From Bacteriovoracaceae bacterium (lineage in GTDB: Bacteria > Bdellovibrionota > Bacteriovoracia > Bacteriovoracales > Bacteriovoracaceae), in NCBI GenBank assembly GCA_023954635.1, contig JAGSHI010000005.1, forward strand, positions 1 through 57,430: a DNA stretch of 57,430 nucleotides, written 5' to 3'. Position 1 is the stretch's first letter, and the number at the start of each line of letters is the position of its first letter. A program made the translations under genes and the position numbers. The notes under the pieces are model-generated. The model did no database searches and was not told the origin of the DNA. It saw only the letters and a list, made by a program, of their open reading frames with translations. Of this stretch, positions 43,155 to 52,894 are shown one piece after another.

Positions 43155-45821
43155 TTATTTAGCAAACTTCAAAGCTGCTTGAGCAGCCGCAAGTCTCGCA
43201 ATTGGAACTCTAAATGGAGAACAACTGACATAATCAAGACCTATCTTATGACAAAACTCAATTGATCTTGGCTCGCCACCATGTTCTCCACAAATCCCCA
43301 TATGCATTTCAGGGTTCGTTTTCTTTCCTTCAACCAGAGCATGATTTACGAGAAATCCGACTCCTTCTTGATCGAGTGAAACGAATGGATCATATTGAAG
43401 AAGTTTACCTACATATTCAGGCAAAAACTTTCCACCATCATCCCTTGAGAGACCATATGTTGTTTGAGTCAGATCGTTTGTCCCAAAAGAAAAGAAATCA
43501 GCATGTTCAGCAATTTTAGCAGCAGTAATTGCGGCGCGAGGCAATTCAATCATTGTCCCTATTTTAAATTCTATCTTCTTACCTTTCTCTTCAAAAACTG
43601 TTGCTATTGTTTTTTCTGTAAGATCCCTTAATGTACTTAGCTCTCCTTCTAGAGAAACTAATGGAATCATAATCTCTGGAGAAACCTTCGCTCCTGATTC
43701 AGAAGCATCAATAGCTGCTTCCATAATGGCCCGAACTTGCATACTGTAAATTTCTGGATATGTAATTCCAAGTCGACAACCTCTATGCCCAAGCATAGGG
43801 TTAAACTCTTCGAGCTGTTCTTTTCTATCCTCAATGGCCCTAACTTCAAGCCCTAAGCTGTCTGCAAGTTGTTTGATATCTTCTTCAGAATGCGGAAGGA
43901 ATTCATGTAAAGGAGGATCGAGCAATCTAATATTTACAGGTTTACCTGTCATTGCTTTAAAAATTCCTAGAAAGTCTTCTCTTTGAAATGGAAGAATTTT
44001 AAATAGAGCTTTTTCTCTTTCTTCTCTACTCTTAGCAAAAATCATTTCTCTTACGGCAAGAATTCTTTCTGCTTCAAAAAACATATGTTCAGTTCGACAA
44101 AGACCAATCCCTTCAGCACCGAAGTTTAATGCTGTTTCACAATCTTCAGGATTATCGGCATTTGTTCTAATTCGAAGAGTTCTAATCTCATCTGCCCAGT
44201 TCATAAAAGTCGCAAAATCATCTGAGATTGAAGCAGCAATGGTAGGAACAACTCCCTCAATAACTTCACCTGTACCACCATCAATTGTGAGAAAGTCGCC
44301 TTCAGAATAGGATTTCCCATTCACAGTAAGTGTTTCTGCTTTTGAATCAATAAGTAGAGCTGTACAGCCGGCAACACATGGCTTTCCCATTCCTCTCGCA
44401 ACTACTGCCGCATGAGAAGTCATTCCCCCTCTTGCCGTTAAGATTCCTTGAGAAGCAACCATCCCACCAATATCCTCAGGAGAAGTTTCTTGTCTTACGA
44501 GTAAAACCTTTTTCCCTGTTTCATGTAATGCATGTGCTTTTTCAGATGTAAATACAACTTCTCCACAAGCAGCACCAGGACTCGCAGGTAGACCCACTGC
44601 AATTAAGTTTTTCTTGGCGTCAGGATCTAACCTTGGGTGTAACAATTGGTTAAGATCTTCTGGTTTCATTCTAGTGACGGCCTCAGCCTTTGAAAGTAAG
44701 CCTTCTTCAACAAAGTCCACAGCGATCTTTAAACCAGCAGCTGCAGTTCTTTTCCCATTTCTCGTTTGAAGAATAAAAAGTTTATTGTTTTCAATTGTAA
44801 ACTCTATATCCTGCATATCGCGATAGTGGTGTTCAAGCTTAGTATAGACTTCGACTAGTTCCTTAAAAGCTTCAGGCATAATTTCTTCTAAAGTCTTAAG
44901 GTTTTTATTTGAATCATTTTTTGAACATTCATTTATTGGAGCAGGAGTTCTAATTCCAGCGACGACATCTTCACCTTGAGCATTAACAAGATACTCACCG
45001 AAAAATCTCCTTTCACCAGTACTAGGATCTCTTGTGAAACAAACACCTGTAGCACAATCGTTACCCATGTTTCCGAAAACCATACTTTGAACATTTACAG
45101 CTGTTCCCCAGTCGTGGCTAAAATCATTTAGCTCTCTATACTTATGAGCACGAGGATTGTTCCATGAACCAAAGACTGCAGCAATAGATTCCCACATTTG
45201 ATCAATTGGATCTTGAGGAAAGCTCTTTCCTGTTTCTTCTAAAATTATTTTTTTATAAACTCGAACAAGTTCTTCTAAGTCACTTCCAGAAAGTTCGGTA
45301 TCTTCGCTAACACCTCTGGCCTCTTTTAAGTCTTCTAATGTTGCCTCAAGAAGAGAAGTGTTAAATCCCATAACCACATTGGCATACATTTGTATGAAAC
45401 GACGATAACTGTCCCAGGCAAAACGTGGGTTTCCAGTTAACTCAGCAACACCAAGTACAGTTTGATCATTCATCCCTAAATTAAGAACAGTATCCATCAT
45501 TCCAGGCATCGAAACTCTGGCTCCAGAACGAACAGAGAAGAGTAATGGATCTTTCGAATCTCCAAACTTTTTTCCAAAGATTTTTTCAGTCTCTTCGATT
45601 GATTTTTTTACTTGTGATCGGATTTCTTCACTAATTTTTGATCCATTTTTTTCATAATCAATACAAGCTTCTGTTGTAACAGTGAAGCCAGGAGGAACCG
45701 CAAGTCCAAGAGACGACATCTCTGCAAGATTAGCCCCTTTACCTCCAAGCAAATTTTTCATGCTCTGGTTGCCTTCAGTGTTTTTAGAATTGAAACTATA
45801 AACCCATTTTGTATCAGCCAT
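43155..45821 (-). CDS. ppdK: Pyruvate, phosphate dikinase
   Basis: The 888-residue enzyme has the ATP-grasp N-domain ('LLGGKGANLAEMSSLGLAVPPGF'), the phospho-histidine domain with catalytic H470 in 'GGMTSHAAVVARGMGKPC', and the PEP/pyruvate barrel ending in 'NPEMHMGICGEHGGEP'. It interconverts pyruvate + ATP + Pi with PEP + AMP + PPi in glycolysis or gluconeogenesis. The ribosome site lies behind a run of seven G on the coding strand, next to the glyS stop. Cotranscription with glyS is likely (19-nt gap). Confidence 0.98.
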   Translation of the reverse strand: MADTKWVYSFNSKNTEGNQSMKNLLGGKGANLAEMSSLGLAVPPGFTVTTEACIDYEKNGSKISEEIRSQVKKSIEETEKIFGKKFGDSKDPLLFSVRSGARVSMPGMMDTVLNLGMNDQTVLGVAELTGNPRFAWDSYRRFIQMYANVVMGFNTSLLEATLEDLKEARGVSEDTELSGSDLEELVRVYKKIILEETGKSFPQDPIDQMWESIAAVFGSWNNPRAHKYRELNDFSHDWGTAVNVQSMVFGNMGNDCATGVCFTRDPSTGERRFFGEYLVNAQGEDVVAGIRTPAPINECSKNDSNKNLKTLEEIMPEAFKELVEVYTKLEHHYRDMQDIEFTIENNKLFILQTRNGKRTAAAGLKIAVDFVEEGLLSKAEAVTRMKPEDLNQLLHPRLDPDAKKNLIAVGLPASPGAACGEVVFTSEKAHALHETGKKVLLVRQETSPEDIGGMVASQGILTARGGMTSHAAVVARGMGKPCVAGCTALLIDSKAETLTVNGKSYSEGDFLTIDGGTGEVIEGVVPTIAASISDDFATFMNWADEIRTLRIRTNADNPEDCETALNFGAEGIGLCRTEHMFFEAERILAVREMIFAKSREEREKALFKILPFQREDFLGIFKAMTGKPVNIRLLDPPLHEFLPHSEEDIKQLADSLGLEVRAIEDRKEQLEEFNPMLGHRGCRLGITYPEIYSMQVRAIMEAAIDASESGAKVSPEIMIPLVSLEGELSTLRDLTEKTIATVFEEKGKKIEFKIGTMIELPRAAITAAKIAEHADFFSFGTNDLTQTTYGLSRDDGGKFLPEYVGKLLQYDPFVSLDQEGVGFLVNHALVEGKKTNPEMHMGICGEHGGEPRSIEFCHKIGLDYVSCSPFRVPIARLAAAQAALKFAK

Positions 45822-45840
45822 GACAATCTCCCCCCCGGGA

Positions 45841-47166
45841 TTAGAAGTTCATTTTTTCTTTTAAATAATCTTTTACTTTATCAATTGCGATTCTTTCTTG
45901 AACCATAGTGTCTCTATTCCTGATAGTGACGGCATTATCGTCGAGTGAATCAAAATCAAATGTTAAACAAAATGGAGTTCCGATCTCATCTTGTCTTCTA
46001 TATCTTTTTCCAATCGAACCAGCGACATCATATTCAGCCTTATAATCTTTTTGTAAATCTTCAAAAAGTTTTCTGGCAGGAGTATCTAACTTTTCTTTTT
46101 TAACGAGTGGGAGAACTGCAACTTTGATCGGTGCAAGTTTAGGATGTAATCGAAGTACCGTTCTTTCTTTTTCTTTATCACCTTCATTTTCAAGTCTGTA
46201 AGCATCACACAGAACTGCAAGCAGAGACCTGTCACAACCAACAGATGTTTCAACGACATATGGAATATATTTTTTATTTCCATCTTCTTGGTCAACATAC
46301 TCTAGTTTTTTTCCTGAAAATTCTTGGTGTTGTTTTAAATCGAAATCAGTTCGAGAGTGAATACCTTCCATCTCTCCCCACCCATGAGGAAATTCATATT
46401 CAATATCCATAGCTGCGTCTGCATAATGGGCAAGCTCATCTGGACCGTGGGGAAGCCATCTCAGTTTCTCTGGTCTCAGCCCATTATCTAAATGCCATTG
46501 CCAACGAATCTCTTTCCACTTTTCCATGAAGTCTTTTTGAGTTCCTGGTTTGCAAAAGAATTGCATTTCCATTTGTTCAAATTCTCTTGTTCTAAAAATA
46601 AAATTCCCAGGAGTAATTTCGTTACGAAAGGCCTTTCCAATCTGGCAAATTCCAAATGGAAGCTTTTTTCTCATTGTACTTTGAACATTTAAAAAATTTA
46701 CGAAAATACCTTGAGCAGTTTCAGGTCTCATATAAACAATGGCCGAAGAGTCTTGAACTGGACCAAAGTGAGTTTTAAACATGAGGTTAAAGTCTTTTGC
46801 TTCTGTAAAGGAATCAGACTCACCACATTTTGGACATGGCTTAGAAGTATCAACTTTGTCTTCTCTGTATCTTTCCTTACAGTTTTTACAATCGATCATT
46901 GGATCGTTAAAACCATCAACGTGTCCGGATGCTTTCCACACAGTTGGATGCATAAAAATTGAAGCATCAATTCCGACAACGTCATCTCGATAAGTCATGG
47001 ACTTCCACCATGTTTGCTTTAAATTATTTTTAAGTTCAATTCCAAGTGGTCCGTAATCCCAGCAAGACTGAAGGCCACCATAAACTTCTGAACTTTGAAA
47101 AATAAATCCACGTCTTTTGCATAAGCTTACTAGCTCGGCCATATCTTTGAGATTTGTCTCTGACAC
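45841..47166 (-). CDS. glyS: Glycyl-tRNA synthetase, single-chain class II type
   Basis: This 441-residue enzyme is the eukaryote/archaea-like alpha2 type, not the alpha2beta2 bacterial type. It shows '[18 protein letters not shown]' at the N-terminus, a zinc-type insertion with CKNC and CPKC, motif 2 '[25 protein letters not shown]', motif 3 '[11 protein letters not shown]', and a C-terminal anticodon-binding domain. It charges tRNA-Gly in the cytosol. It precedes ppdK by 19 nt on the same strand. No T-box or glycine riboswitch was recognised in the 96-nt leader. Confidence 0.97.
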   Translation of the reverse strand: MSETNLKDMAELVSLCKRRGFIFQSSEVYGGLQSCWDYGPLGIELKNNLKQTWWKSMTYRDDVVGIDASIFMHPTVWKASGHVDGFNDPMIDCKNCKERYREDKVDTSKPCPKCGESDSFTEAKDFNLMFKTHFGPVQDSSAIVYMRPETAQGIFVNFLNVQSTMRKKLPFGICQIGKAFRNEITPGNFIFRTREFEQMEMQFFCKPGTQKDFMEKWKEIRWQWHLDNGLRPEKLRWLPHGPDELAHYADAAMDIEYEFPHGWGEMEGIHSRTDFDLKQHQEFSGKKLEYVDQEDGNKKYIPYVVETSVGCDRSLLAVLCDAYRLENEGDKEKERTVLRLHPKLAPIKVAVLPLVKKEKLDTPARKLFEDLQKDYKAEYDVAGSIGKRYRRQDEIGTPFCLTFDFDSLDDNAVTIRNRDTMVQERIAIDKVKDYLKEKMNF

Positions 47167-47262
47167 GTTGCACTCCTTCTTCTGTAGCAGGTCTGAATTT
47201 TCAAACGGATATTACATCAGCGAAAGGCCACTTAAAAGTAGGAAAAGGGAGTTTTGAAGGTA

Positions 47263-48978
47263 TTAAATTTTTTGTGAGAGGTCATAAAGCTTGGCGTACT
47301 CACCGGCTTTTTGCATCAATTCTGAGTGAGTCCCAGATTCTACCAATTGCCCCTCGTGGAGAACAAAAATATTATCGAAATCTTGAATACTTGAAAGTCT
47401 ATGGGCCACTGCGATAACAGTTTTATTTCCGGCCAAGCGCTCAAGCGCTTTTTGAACAACTTTTTCCGACTCATTGTCCAATGCACTTGTCGCCTCATCA
47501 AAAAGTAAAATATCTGTATTCTGTAAGAAGGCCCTAGCAATTGTAACCCTCTGCTGTTGCCCACCAGAAAGTCTCGTTCCTCGGTCACCAATAACTGTAT
47601 TCACCCCTTCTGGAAGCTTAGTCACAAACTCATCAGCATAAGCAACTTCTAAGGCCTTATTTACTTTCTCCTCTGAGAAGTCTTTTCCAAGGCAAAGGTT
47701 TTCTTTAATAGTGTCATGAAAAAGAAAAATGTCCTGACTAACCAGACCTGATAAATTCCGAAGTGATTGGAGTTTTATATCTTGAATGTCTTTTCCATCA
47801 ATCTTTATTTTATCTCTTTCAACTCTGTAGAGTCCCAAAAGTAAATTTACGAGAGTTGATTTTCCAGAACCGGATAATCCAACCAATGCTACTTTTTGAC
47901 CTTTGTTGATCGTCATATTCAGGTTTTTAATGACGTTGCCTTCACCATAACTAAAGGTTAAATCTTTAACTTCGATTTTTTCATTCAATGAATTGAGTTC
48001 AACTTTTCCGTTATCAATTTCTTCAGGTAAATTTAAAAGATTAAAAATTCTCTCTCCCGCAGCAAGGGCCTGATTAATTTTCACGTTGGCCTGACTGAAC
48101 TTTCGTATAGGATCCATAAGTAGAGCAAGAGCTGTAATAAAACTTATAAAGTCTCCAGTCGTCATCCCACCAACATGAATTCTATGATGAGCAAAAAGTA
48201 TGACTCCTGAAAAGGCCAAGGCCCCGACGAGTTCGACAAAGGGATGTGCCATCTCTTCTACAAATGTTGTTCGCATTAAGGCATTAAAGAAACGCTCTTG
48301 AGCCTGACCAAATCTAGTGTTTTGAAATTTTTCTAAATTGAAGGCCTTGGTAATTTTATACCCACTAATTCCCTCTCCAATTGTATGAGTGAGAAGTGAA
48401 GCTTCTTCTTGAACGTCTCCTTGATTTTTACGTACTTTTCTTCCTGACTTAGAAAAAATAATAATAAAAAGAGGAGCAACAACTATGATAATTAATGTGA
48501 GTTGCCAGTCTCGATAAAGGGCCAGTCCAAACATAAAAACAGCAGTCAAAGGCTCTCTGATAATATCTACACTTCCTCTAAATCCTTGAGAGAAAGTTCC
48601 CGTATCATTTAATAGGTTTGAAATGAGTTTCCCTTGTTTGCTCTTTCCATAGAAAGTCATAGGGAGTCTTTGAAGTTTTGTAAAAATCTCTGACCGAACT
48701 GAACAAGTTGCTTTATCGACAACATATCTAATCCAATAGAAATGAAAAAAGCGACAAGGAAAATTGATTAGTCCTAGTCCAAGTAATATTCCAGACAACA
48801 GTAAGGCATCATTGAAAGTTGCACTTTCACTTAGCCCATTATCAAAAATAGGCTTTACCAAATAGGCCTGTAGAAACTTGATTCCAGCAAGAGCAAAGGA
48901 AAATATAACGGAACCAATAACCTTACCCTTATGAGGTTTCACATAAGGGATTAGTCTCTTAACAAGAGTTTTAATCAT
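47263..48978 (-). CDS. MsbA-like ABC exporter (fused membrane and ATPase domains)
   Basis: The 571-residue half-transporter has six membrane helices (about 15-320) and a C-terminal ATPase domain. Walker A is GLSGSGKST near residue 365, the signature is 'RLSGGQQQRVTIARAFL', Walker B is 'ILLFDEATSALD', and the H-loop is 'AVAHRLSS'. Homodimers of this kind flip lipids or export hydrophobic compounds; the closest well-known example is MsbA (lipid A flippase). Substrate is not deducible from this sequence. It sits between glyS and recO on the same strand. Confidence 0.9.
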   Translation of the reverse strand: MIKTLVKRLIPYVKPHKGKVIGSVIFSFALAGIKFLQAYLVKPIFDNGLSESATFNDALLLSGILLGLGLINFPCRFFHFYWIRYVVDKATCSVRSEIFTKLQRLPMTFYGKSKQGKLISNLLNDTGTFSQGFRGSVDIIREPLTAVFMFGLALYRDWQLTLIIIVVAPLFIIIFSKSGRKVRKNQGDVQEEASLLTHTIGEGISGYKITKAFNLEKFQNTRFGQAQERFFNALMRTTFVEEMAHPFVELVGALAFSGVILFAHHRIHVGGMTTGDFISFITALALLMDPIRKFSQANVKINQALAAGERIFNLLNLPEEIDNGKVELNSLNEKIEVKDLTFSYGEGNVIKNLNMTINKGQKVALVGLSGSGKSTLVNLLLGLYRVERDKIKIDGKDIQDIKLQSLRNLSGLVSQDIFLFHDTIKENLCLGKDFSEEKVNKALEVAYADEFVTKLPEGVNTVIGDRGTRLSGGQQQRVTIARAFLQNTDILLFDEATSALDNESEKVVQKALERLAGNKTVIAVAHRLSSIQDFDNIFVLHEGQLVESGTHSELMQKAGEYAKLYDLSQKI

Positions 48979-49007
48979 TTCCCCAGTTTAGCAAGATGCA
49001 TTGAGAT

Positions 49008-49832
49008 TTAGAATAACATTTTATAAGTTTTAAAATCACTGGTTTGAAATTGATACTGATAGCAAAAATAGGTAAATAATGGGTGAGAAAATGGCTTCTC
49101 CCAAGGAGAGAAGGGAATATCGGTGTATTTCGAGGTTGAGGCCATCATTAACATATCCCTAATCTGATTTCCGCCTTGCCCATATGAGAATTTCCTGTCT
49201 TCAACATGTAATTCAGAAATTTTTGCAAAACCTCCATGCTGAGCGTCTAAATGAACGGGGTCACCTTTTCCAATATTTTGCCCAGAAATGACACAATCAC
49301 TCGTTTCAGGAAAAATTCCTATTTCGACGAAAAGCTTTGCGAGAAAAACAGCAAAGTGCCAAGACCATTCAAAATTGTCTTGCTCGAGACTTTTCTCCAA
49401 ATAAACTTCTGCATTACTCAATACTCTAAATAAACCTGTGGAGTGATCATCGTATTCTTGAAGATCATCATGAAGATCACCTTTTTGAGAGAGCTTCGAC
49501 AATATCTCTAAATACATACACAAAAGAGAAAATGCTCTATGGTTCAGCCTAATTTTTTTATGACTCCAAAGAGGTAGCCATTCTTTTGCACTATAAGAAT
49601 CTGAAGTTGTTCGACTTTTGTTGAGTTCAACTTTCAACATATAACCAAGTTCTAACTCAGAAGATTTTTTTTTCTTTCCTCCACCTTGGCCACCATAAAA
49701 ACAAACAGGTACTTCTTTCCCTGAACGAAGTAAGAGATGTCCCATGAGGTGGCGATCTTGAAAAGGTGTTTTAGAAAGAAGAATACCTTCAATTTTGGTT
49801 TGCATTTGATGTTTATACCAAAAAGTAGACAC
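49008..49832 (-). CDS. recO: RecO-like DNA repair protein
   Basis: The N-terminal OB-fold region shows the RecO pattern 'KIEGILLSKTPFQDRHLMGHLLLRSGKEV' followed by 'FYGGQGGGKKKKSS', and the rest is the helical C-domain. RecO binds SSB and loads RecA in the RecFOR gap-repair pathway. The zinc-type cysteines of some RecO proteins are not obvious. The GTG start at 49832 has GGAG eight bases upstream and lies inside the end of the helicase gene, a 20-nt overlap, so the two proteins are coupled. An ATG nine codons later is a weaker alternative. Confidence 0.75.
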   Translation of the reverse strand: MSTFWYKHQMQTKIEGILLSKTPFQDRHLMGHLLLRSGKEVPVCFYGGQGGGKKKKSSELELGYMLKVELNKSRTTSDSYSAKEWLPLWSHKKIRLNHRAFSLLCMYLEILSKLSQKGDLHDDLQEYDDHSTGLFRVLSNAEVYLEKSLEQDNFEWSWHFAVFLAKLFVEIGIFPETSDCVISGQNIGKGDPVHLDAQHGGFAKISELHVEDRKFSYGQGGNQIRDMLMMASTSKYTDIPFSPWEKPFSHPLFTYFCYQYQFQTSDFKTYKMLF

Positions 49833-50811
49833 GAAGACGACTCCATACAGTTTTCAATAAGATAGCGATAAAAAACTCTGCTTTTGTAGCAATTTTAAAT
49901 TTTTCAAAAGAGTACAATTCGAAAGAATTATTCATCCTTCCACCTCTTGAAACCATTTGCACCCAAATATCCTTTTCCAATACTTTGTAACCAATAAAGA
50001 CCTCAGAAATCTCCCCTAGGTTTACCCCGTGAGAAAGAGCAGAAGTTGCAAATATAGCTCTGACTGACTTTTTTTGTTTATATGATTCAAGAAATGCATT
50101 TGTTTCTCCCCCGACACAGCCAAGACAGTCTATTTGTAACCATTCAAATAACTCAACCCAATTAAATACTTCAGTTCTTGTTCGACAAAAAAAGAGAGCA
50201 ATACCGTTCGTATTTTTCATTTTATAAATAAAGTATTGATGAAAAATCTTTTTGGCCCAATTTGGAAAATAATAATTATTCTTTGGGGAATACTTAATCC
50301 CCATATTGCCGAAGTCTACAATTCTTGCCAAAAAACCTAAATTCAATTGCTCATTTATCCAATTTTTAGATCTTTCATCTAAGGTTGCTGTTAGCCCCAA
50401 GCATGGAAATGTCATAACTCCTAGGGCTTCAATAAAGTCCAAAAGCCTAGGTCTAAAACTACTTCCCCACTTAAGGAAGAGGTGAATTTCATCGAGTATG
50501 ACGACAGGTTTGGGCACCATCATTGATAAAGACTCTAGCTCACGGGAGCCAAGGGATTCAGGAGTAGCAACTAAGAAGTCCCATTTTTCTTTCAACTTCT
50601 CTCCCTTGTTCTTCTCTCCACAAAGAAGAAGTGACCTCTTTTTCGATTTCTCATAAAATTCGAGTGCCAAGGCCTTTAAGGGGGACACAAAGACAATTCG
50701 CCTACCACCTTTTGAGAGTGAGTTTAAGATAAAGTGGGTTTTTCCAGATCCCGTAGGAGCGAGAAATACCAATAACTCTCCGTCATCAATAACATCGATG
50801 AAATTCACCAT
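49813..50811 (-). CDS. Compact superfamily 2 helicase
   Basis: At 332 residues this is short for a helicase yet shows a full SF2 motif series: Walker A 'APTGSGKT' near the N-terminus, motif Ia 'VSPLKALALE', DEIH (motif II) in 'VVILDEIHLF', motif III 'GLTATLDE', and 'ATSALSHGVNLGEI' with 'VQMVSRGGR' (motifs V and VI). It lacks the accessory domains of RecQ or RecG. It is coupled to recO by overlap, so a recombination or repair role is plausible. Substrate polarity cannot be read. The last ~30 residues are hydrophobic and basic. Confidence 0.85.
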   Translation of the reverse strand: MVNFIDVIDDGELLVFLAPTGSGKTHFILNSLSKGGRRIVFVSPLKALALEFYEKSKKRSLLLCGEKNKGEKLKEKWDFLVATPESLGSRELESLSMMVPKPVVILDEIHLFLKWGSSFRPRLLDFIEALGVMTFPCLGLTATLDERSKNWINEQLNLGFLARIVDFGNMGIKYSPKNNYYFPNWAKKIFHQYFIYKMKNTNGIALFFCRTRTEVFNWVELFEWLQIDCLGCVGGETNAFLESYKQKKSVRAIFATSALSHGVNLGEISEVFIGYKVLEKDIWVQMVSRGGRMNNSFELYSFEKFKIATKAEFFIAILLKTVWSRLRVYFLV

Positions 50812-50877
50812 ATACGTGTTGATCCAAGTTTCTATTCATAGTAAGACTAGGTATCTATTTAGGATTAGGTAAGGCTT

Positions 50878-51582
50878 ATGAATTTCCTTTGGGTTTTTGA
50901 AAATGAAATTTCAGAAAAAGATCGTGTTGAAATAACTGATAGTGTTCGCTTGGAACATCTTCATAATATTTTAAAGTCCAAGGAAAATGATGAATTAAAA
51001 GTCGTCTTATTAAATCAAGGTATAGGCAAGGCGAAGATCAATAGTCTCTCAACCGAAAAAGTTCAATTGGAAATTCAAAATTCAAATGAGGGAGAGAAAA
51101 GATCTATCAAAGTTTTAGTGGGACTCTCAAGGCCTCAAACAATGAAAAAGGTTTTGGAACTTGCCTCAAGCTTTCCTGTTTCGGATCTCTATTTTCATCG
51201 AAGTGAGCTTGGGGAGAAAAGTTATGAAACAAGTAAAATTCTTGAAGCGAACCAAATTGAAAAGCATCTCCTATTGGGACTTTCTCAGGTCGGAAGATTC
51301 CACACATTACCAAACATTCATATCTCCAAACATATTCCTTTTAATTCGATAAAAGATATTGAAACTAAAATTATTTTTCACCCAGGGTCCTCTAAGTCTC
51401 TAAAAGACTTTCCCCATAACGATATCGTTCTCGCTTTTGGATCCGAACGAGGCTACACAAAGGCGGAATTGGCCTTATTTGAAGAAAATAACTTTCAAAA
51501 GGCATGGCTCTCACCTTCTATACTTAGGGTTGAGACTGCACTCACATCTGCACTTTCCGGACTTGATCTCCTCAGTTTTTAA
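50878..51582 (+). CDS. rsmE: RsmE, 16S rRNA (uracil1498-N3)-methyltransferase
   Basis: This 234-residue SPOUT-type enzyme has the RsmE landmarks: an N-terminal PUA-like domain with 'EHLHNILKSKENDEL', the 'RPQTMKKVLELASSFPVSDLYFH' segment, and the knotted C-terminus with 'LAFGSERGYTKAEL' and 'ILRVETALTSAL' that binds S-adenosylmethionine. It methylates U1498 of 16S rRNA. It is divergent from the helicase/recO pair, with 66 nt between them, and is followed by the dyad-controlled HTH gene. Confidence 0.95.
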   Translation: MNFLWVFENEISEKDRVEITDSVRLEHLHNILKSKENDELKVVLLNQGIGKAKINSLSTEKVQLEIQNSNEGEKRSIKVLVGLSRPQTMKKVLELASSFPVSDLYFHRSELGEKSYETSKILEANQIEKHLLLGLSQVGRFHTLPNIHISKHIPFNSIKDIETKIIFHPGSSKSLKDFPHNDIVLAFGSERGYTKAELALFEENNFQKAWLSPSILRVETALTSALSGLDLLSF

Positions 51583-51622
51583 CTTTGTATTTTTTATTTT
51601 CTATTAATTCTAAAACTTTTTG

Positions 51623-51656
51623 ACGCGGACTACATTAGCGTAAATGTAATCTGCGT
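51623..51656 (+). promoter_or_regulatory. 14-bp imperfect inverted repeat (operator) over the promoter of the HTH gene
   Basis: The left arm (51623-51636) and right arm (51643-51656) match in 12 of 14 positions as reverse complements, with a 6-nt spacer. The -35-like TTGACG (51620-51625) overlaps the left arm and the -10-like TGTAAT (51645-51650) the right arm, with a 19-nt spacing. A dimeric repressor bound here would block transcription of the HTH gene, so autoregulation is the simplest reading. Confidence 0.6.
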
Positions 51657-51686
51657 TAAGTGATTAAAATAAAACAAGGATGCAAT

Positions 51687-51965
51687 GTGACTTCTATCAA
51701 TAGTGATAATTTTTTTCTGGGGAGAGGGGAAGTCTTTTTAAAAGATAGAGAGAGATTCATCATGTGGCTGGCCCAGGCCTTATATTATGGAGATGAAGAA
51801 GAAATGTTTAAGCTTATTCGCTCTAGCCTAAAGCTGGTTAACAAAGAAGAGTTATCAAAAAAATCGAATGTTCCAATTGCTACTATTTACAGAATGATGA
51901 ACTCAGAAAATTTTAGAATCAAATCCTTGCTAAGGGTTCTCAAAACAATTTCTACTCATTATTGA
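51687..51965 (+). CDS. Small HTH regulator, antitoxin/phage-repressor-like
   Basis: The 92-residue protein has a helix-turn-helix near the C-terminus ('LVNKEELSKKSNVPIATIYRMMNSENFRIKSLLRVLKTI'-type segment, about 55-90) that resembles HigA/addiction-module antidote proteins (TIGR02684-type). The GTG at 51687 has AGGA six bases upstream; the longer GTG at 51660 has no ribosome site. No toxin partner is adjacent: the upstream gene is rsmE and the downstream gene a glycosyltransferase. An operator-like dyad sits over its promoter. It is more likely a solitary autoregulated repressor, or an orphan antitoxin. Confidence 0.6.
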   Translation: MTSINSDNFFLGRGEVFLKDRERFIMWLAQALYYGDEEEMFKLIRSSLKLVNKEELSKKSNVPIATIYRMMNSENFRIKSLLRVLKTISTHY

Positions 51966-51997
51966 CGACTCTCAGCAAAATAAGAGATAACTAGTCC

Positions 51998-52882
51998 ATG
52001 ACAAATATGGTTTCAGGCTTCACATTCATTAAAAATGGACTCACACTTGGCTATCCCATAAAAGAAAGTATCCAAAGTATTGACCCACTTTGCGACGAAG
52101 TTGTTATTAACGTGGGGTTCGATAACCCAGAACTTAAAGACGATGATGGAACTTACGAATACCTAAGAGATTCATTCCCTGAAGATAAATATATTTTTAC
52201 TAAATCCTGGTGGGACCCTGAAATTTCAGCCCATGGCCTTATCCTCTCACAACAAACAAATATTGCTCTCGAAAAATGTAAAGGTAAATACTGCCAATAC
52301 ATTCAAGGTGACGAGGCCCTTCACGAAGACGATCTTATCCATATTGAAAATGGAATTCGTCAAATGGAAGAAAACCAACTCATCGATGGACTTATTTTTA
52401 ACTATATTCATTTTTATGGAAATGTAGATATTTATAAATACACTCGAAATGTTTATCGTCGCGAAGTGAGATTAATTCGAAATCACAAAGGTATTAAAAG
52501 CTGGCTCGATGCTCAGGGCTTTAGAAGTGCAGAAGATACAAAAATTAATGCACGCCTGATTCCGGCCAGAGTTTTTCACTATGGTTGGGCCAGAAAAGAA
52601 AATGTCATGAATCAAAAGGTAAATGCATTTGAAAAGCTCTACCACGGAAAAGGATATGAGAATCCTCATTTTAAATATGAAAATATTTGGGGATTAAAAC
52701 CCTTTCAAGAGACTCACCCCAAAATAATGCAAGAATGGATCGAAAATCATCGAAATGATGTAGATATTCTTAAGATGACTTCCTCTTTTGAGTGGAAAAA
52801 CGTTGGACTTGCCATTTCTGATGCCCTAGAAAGCTTGACTGGGTATAGAATGGGGGAATACAAGAACTATAGAAAAATATAG
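51998..52882 (+). CDS. Glycosyltransferase-like protein (GT2/GT-A type)
   Basis: The 294-residue protein starts like GT-A enzymes ('GFTFIKNGLTLGYPIKESIQSIDPLCDEVVINVG') and has a DxD-like position in 'YIQGDEALHEDDL', consistent with a metal- and nucleotide-sugar-binding site. Later 'FHYGWAR' segments are common in bacterial GT2-like proteins of this kind. The donor and acceptor are unknown; surface polysaccharide or protein glycosylation is possible. No membrane anchor is visible. An ATG four codons in is an alternative start. It is closely followed by the Nfu-type gene. Confidence 0.75.
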   Translation: MTNMVSGFTFIKNGLTLGYPIKESIQSIDPLCDEVVINVGFDNPELKDDDGTYEYLRDSFPEDKYIFTKSWWDPEISAHGLILSQQTNIALEKCKGKYCQYIQGDEALHEDDLIHIENGIRQMEENQLIDGLIFNYIHFYGNVDIYKYTRNVYRREVRLIRNHKGIKSWLDAQGFRSAEDTKINARLIPARVFHYGWARKENVMNQKVNAFEKLYHGKGYENPHFKYENIWGLKPFQETHPKIMQEWIENHRNDVDILKMTSSFEWKNVGLAISDALESLTGYRMGEYKNYRKI

Positions 52883-52894
52883 TGGAGACATATT

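Noticed and set aside
47167-47262. Glycine riboswitch or T-box in the glyS leader
   Set aside because: The 96-nt leader shows neither the tandem aptamer nor a T-box consensus; it looks like an ordinary promoter region.
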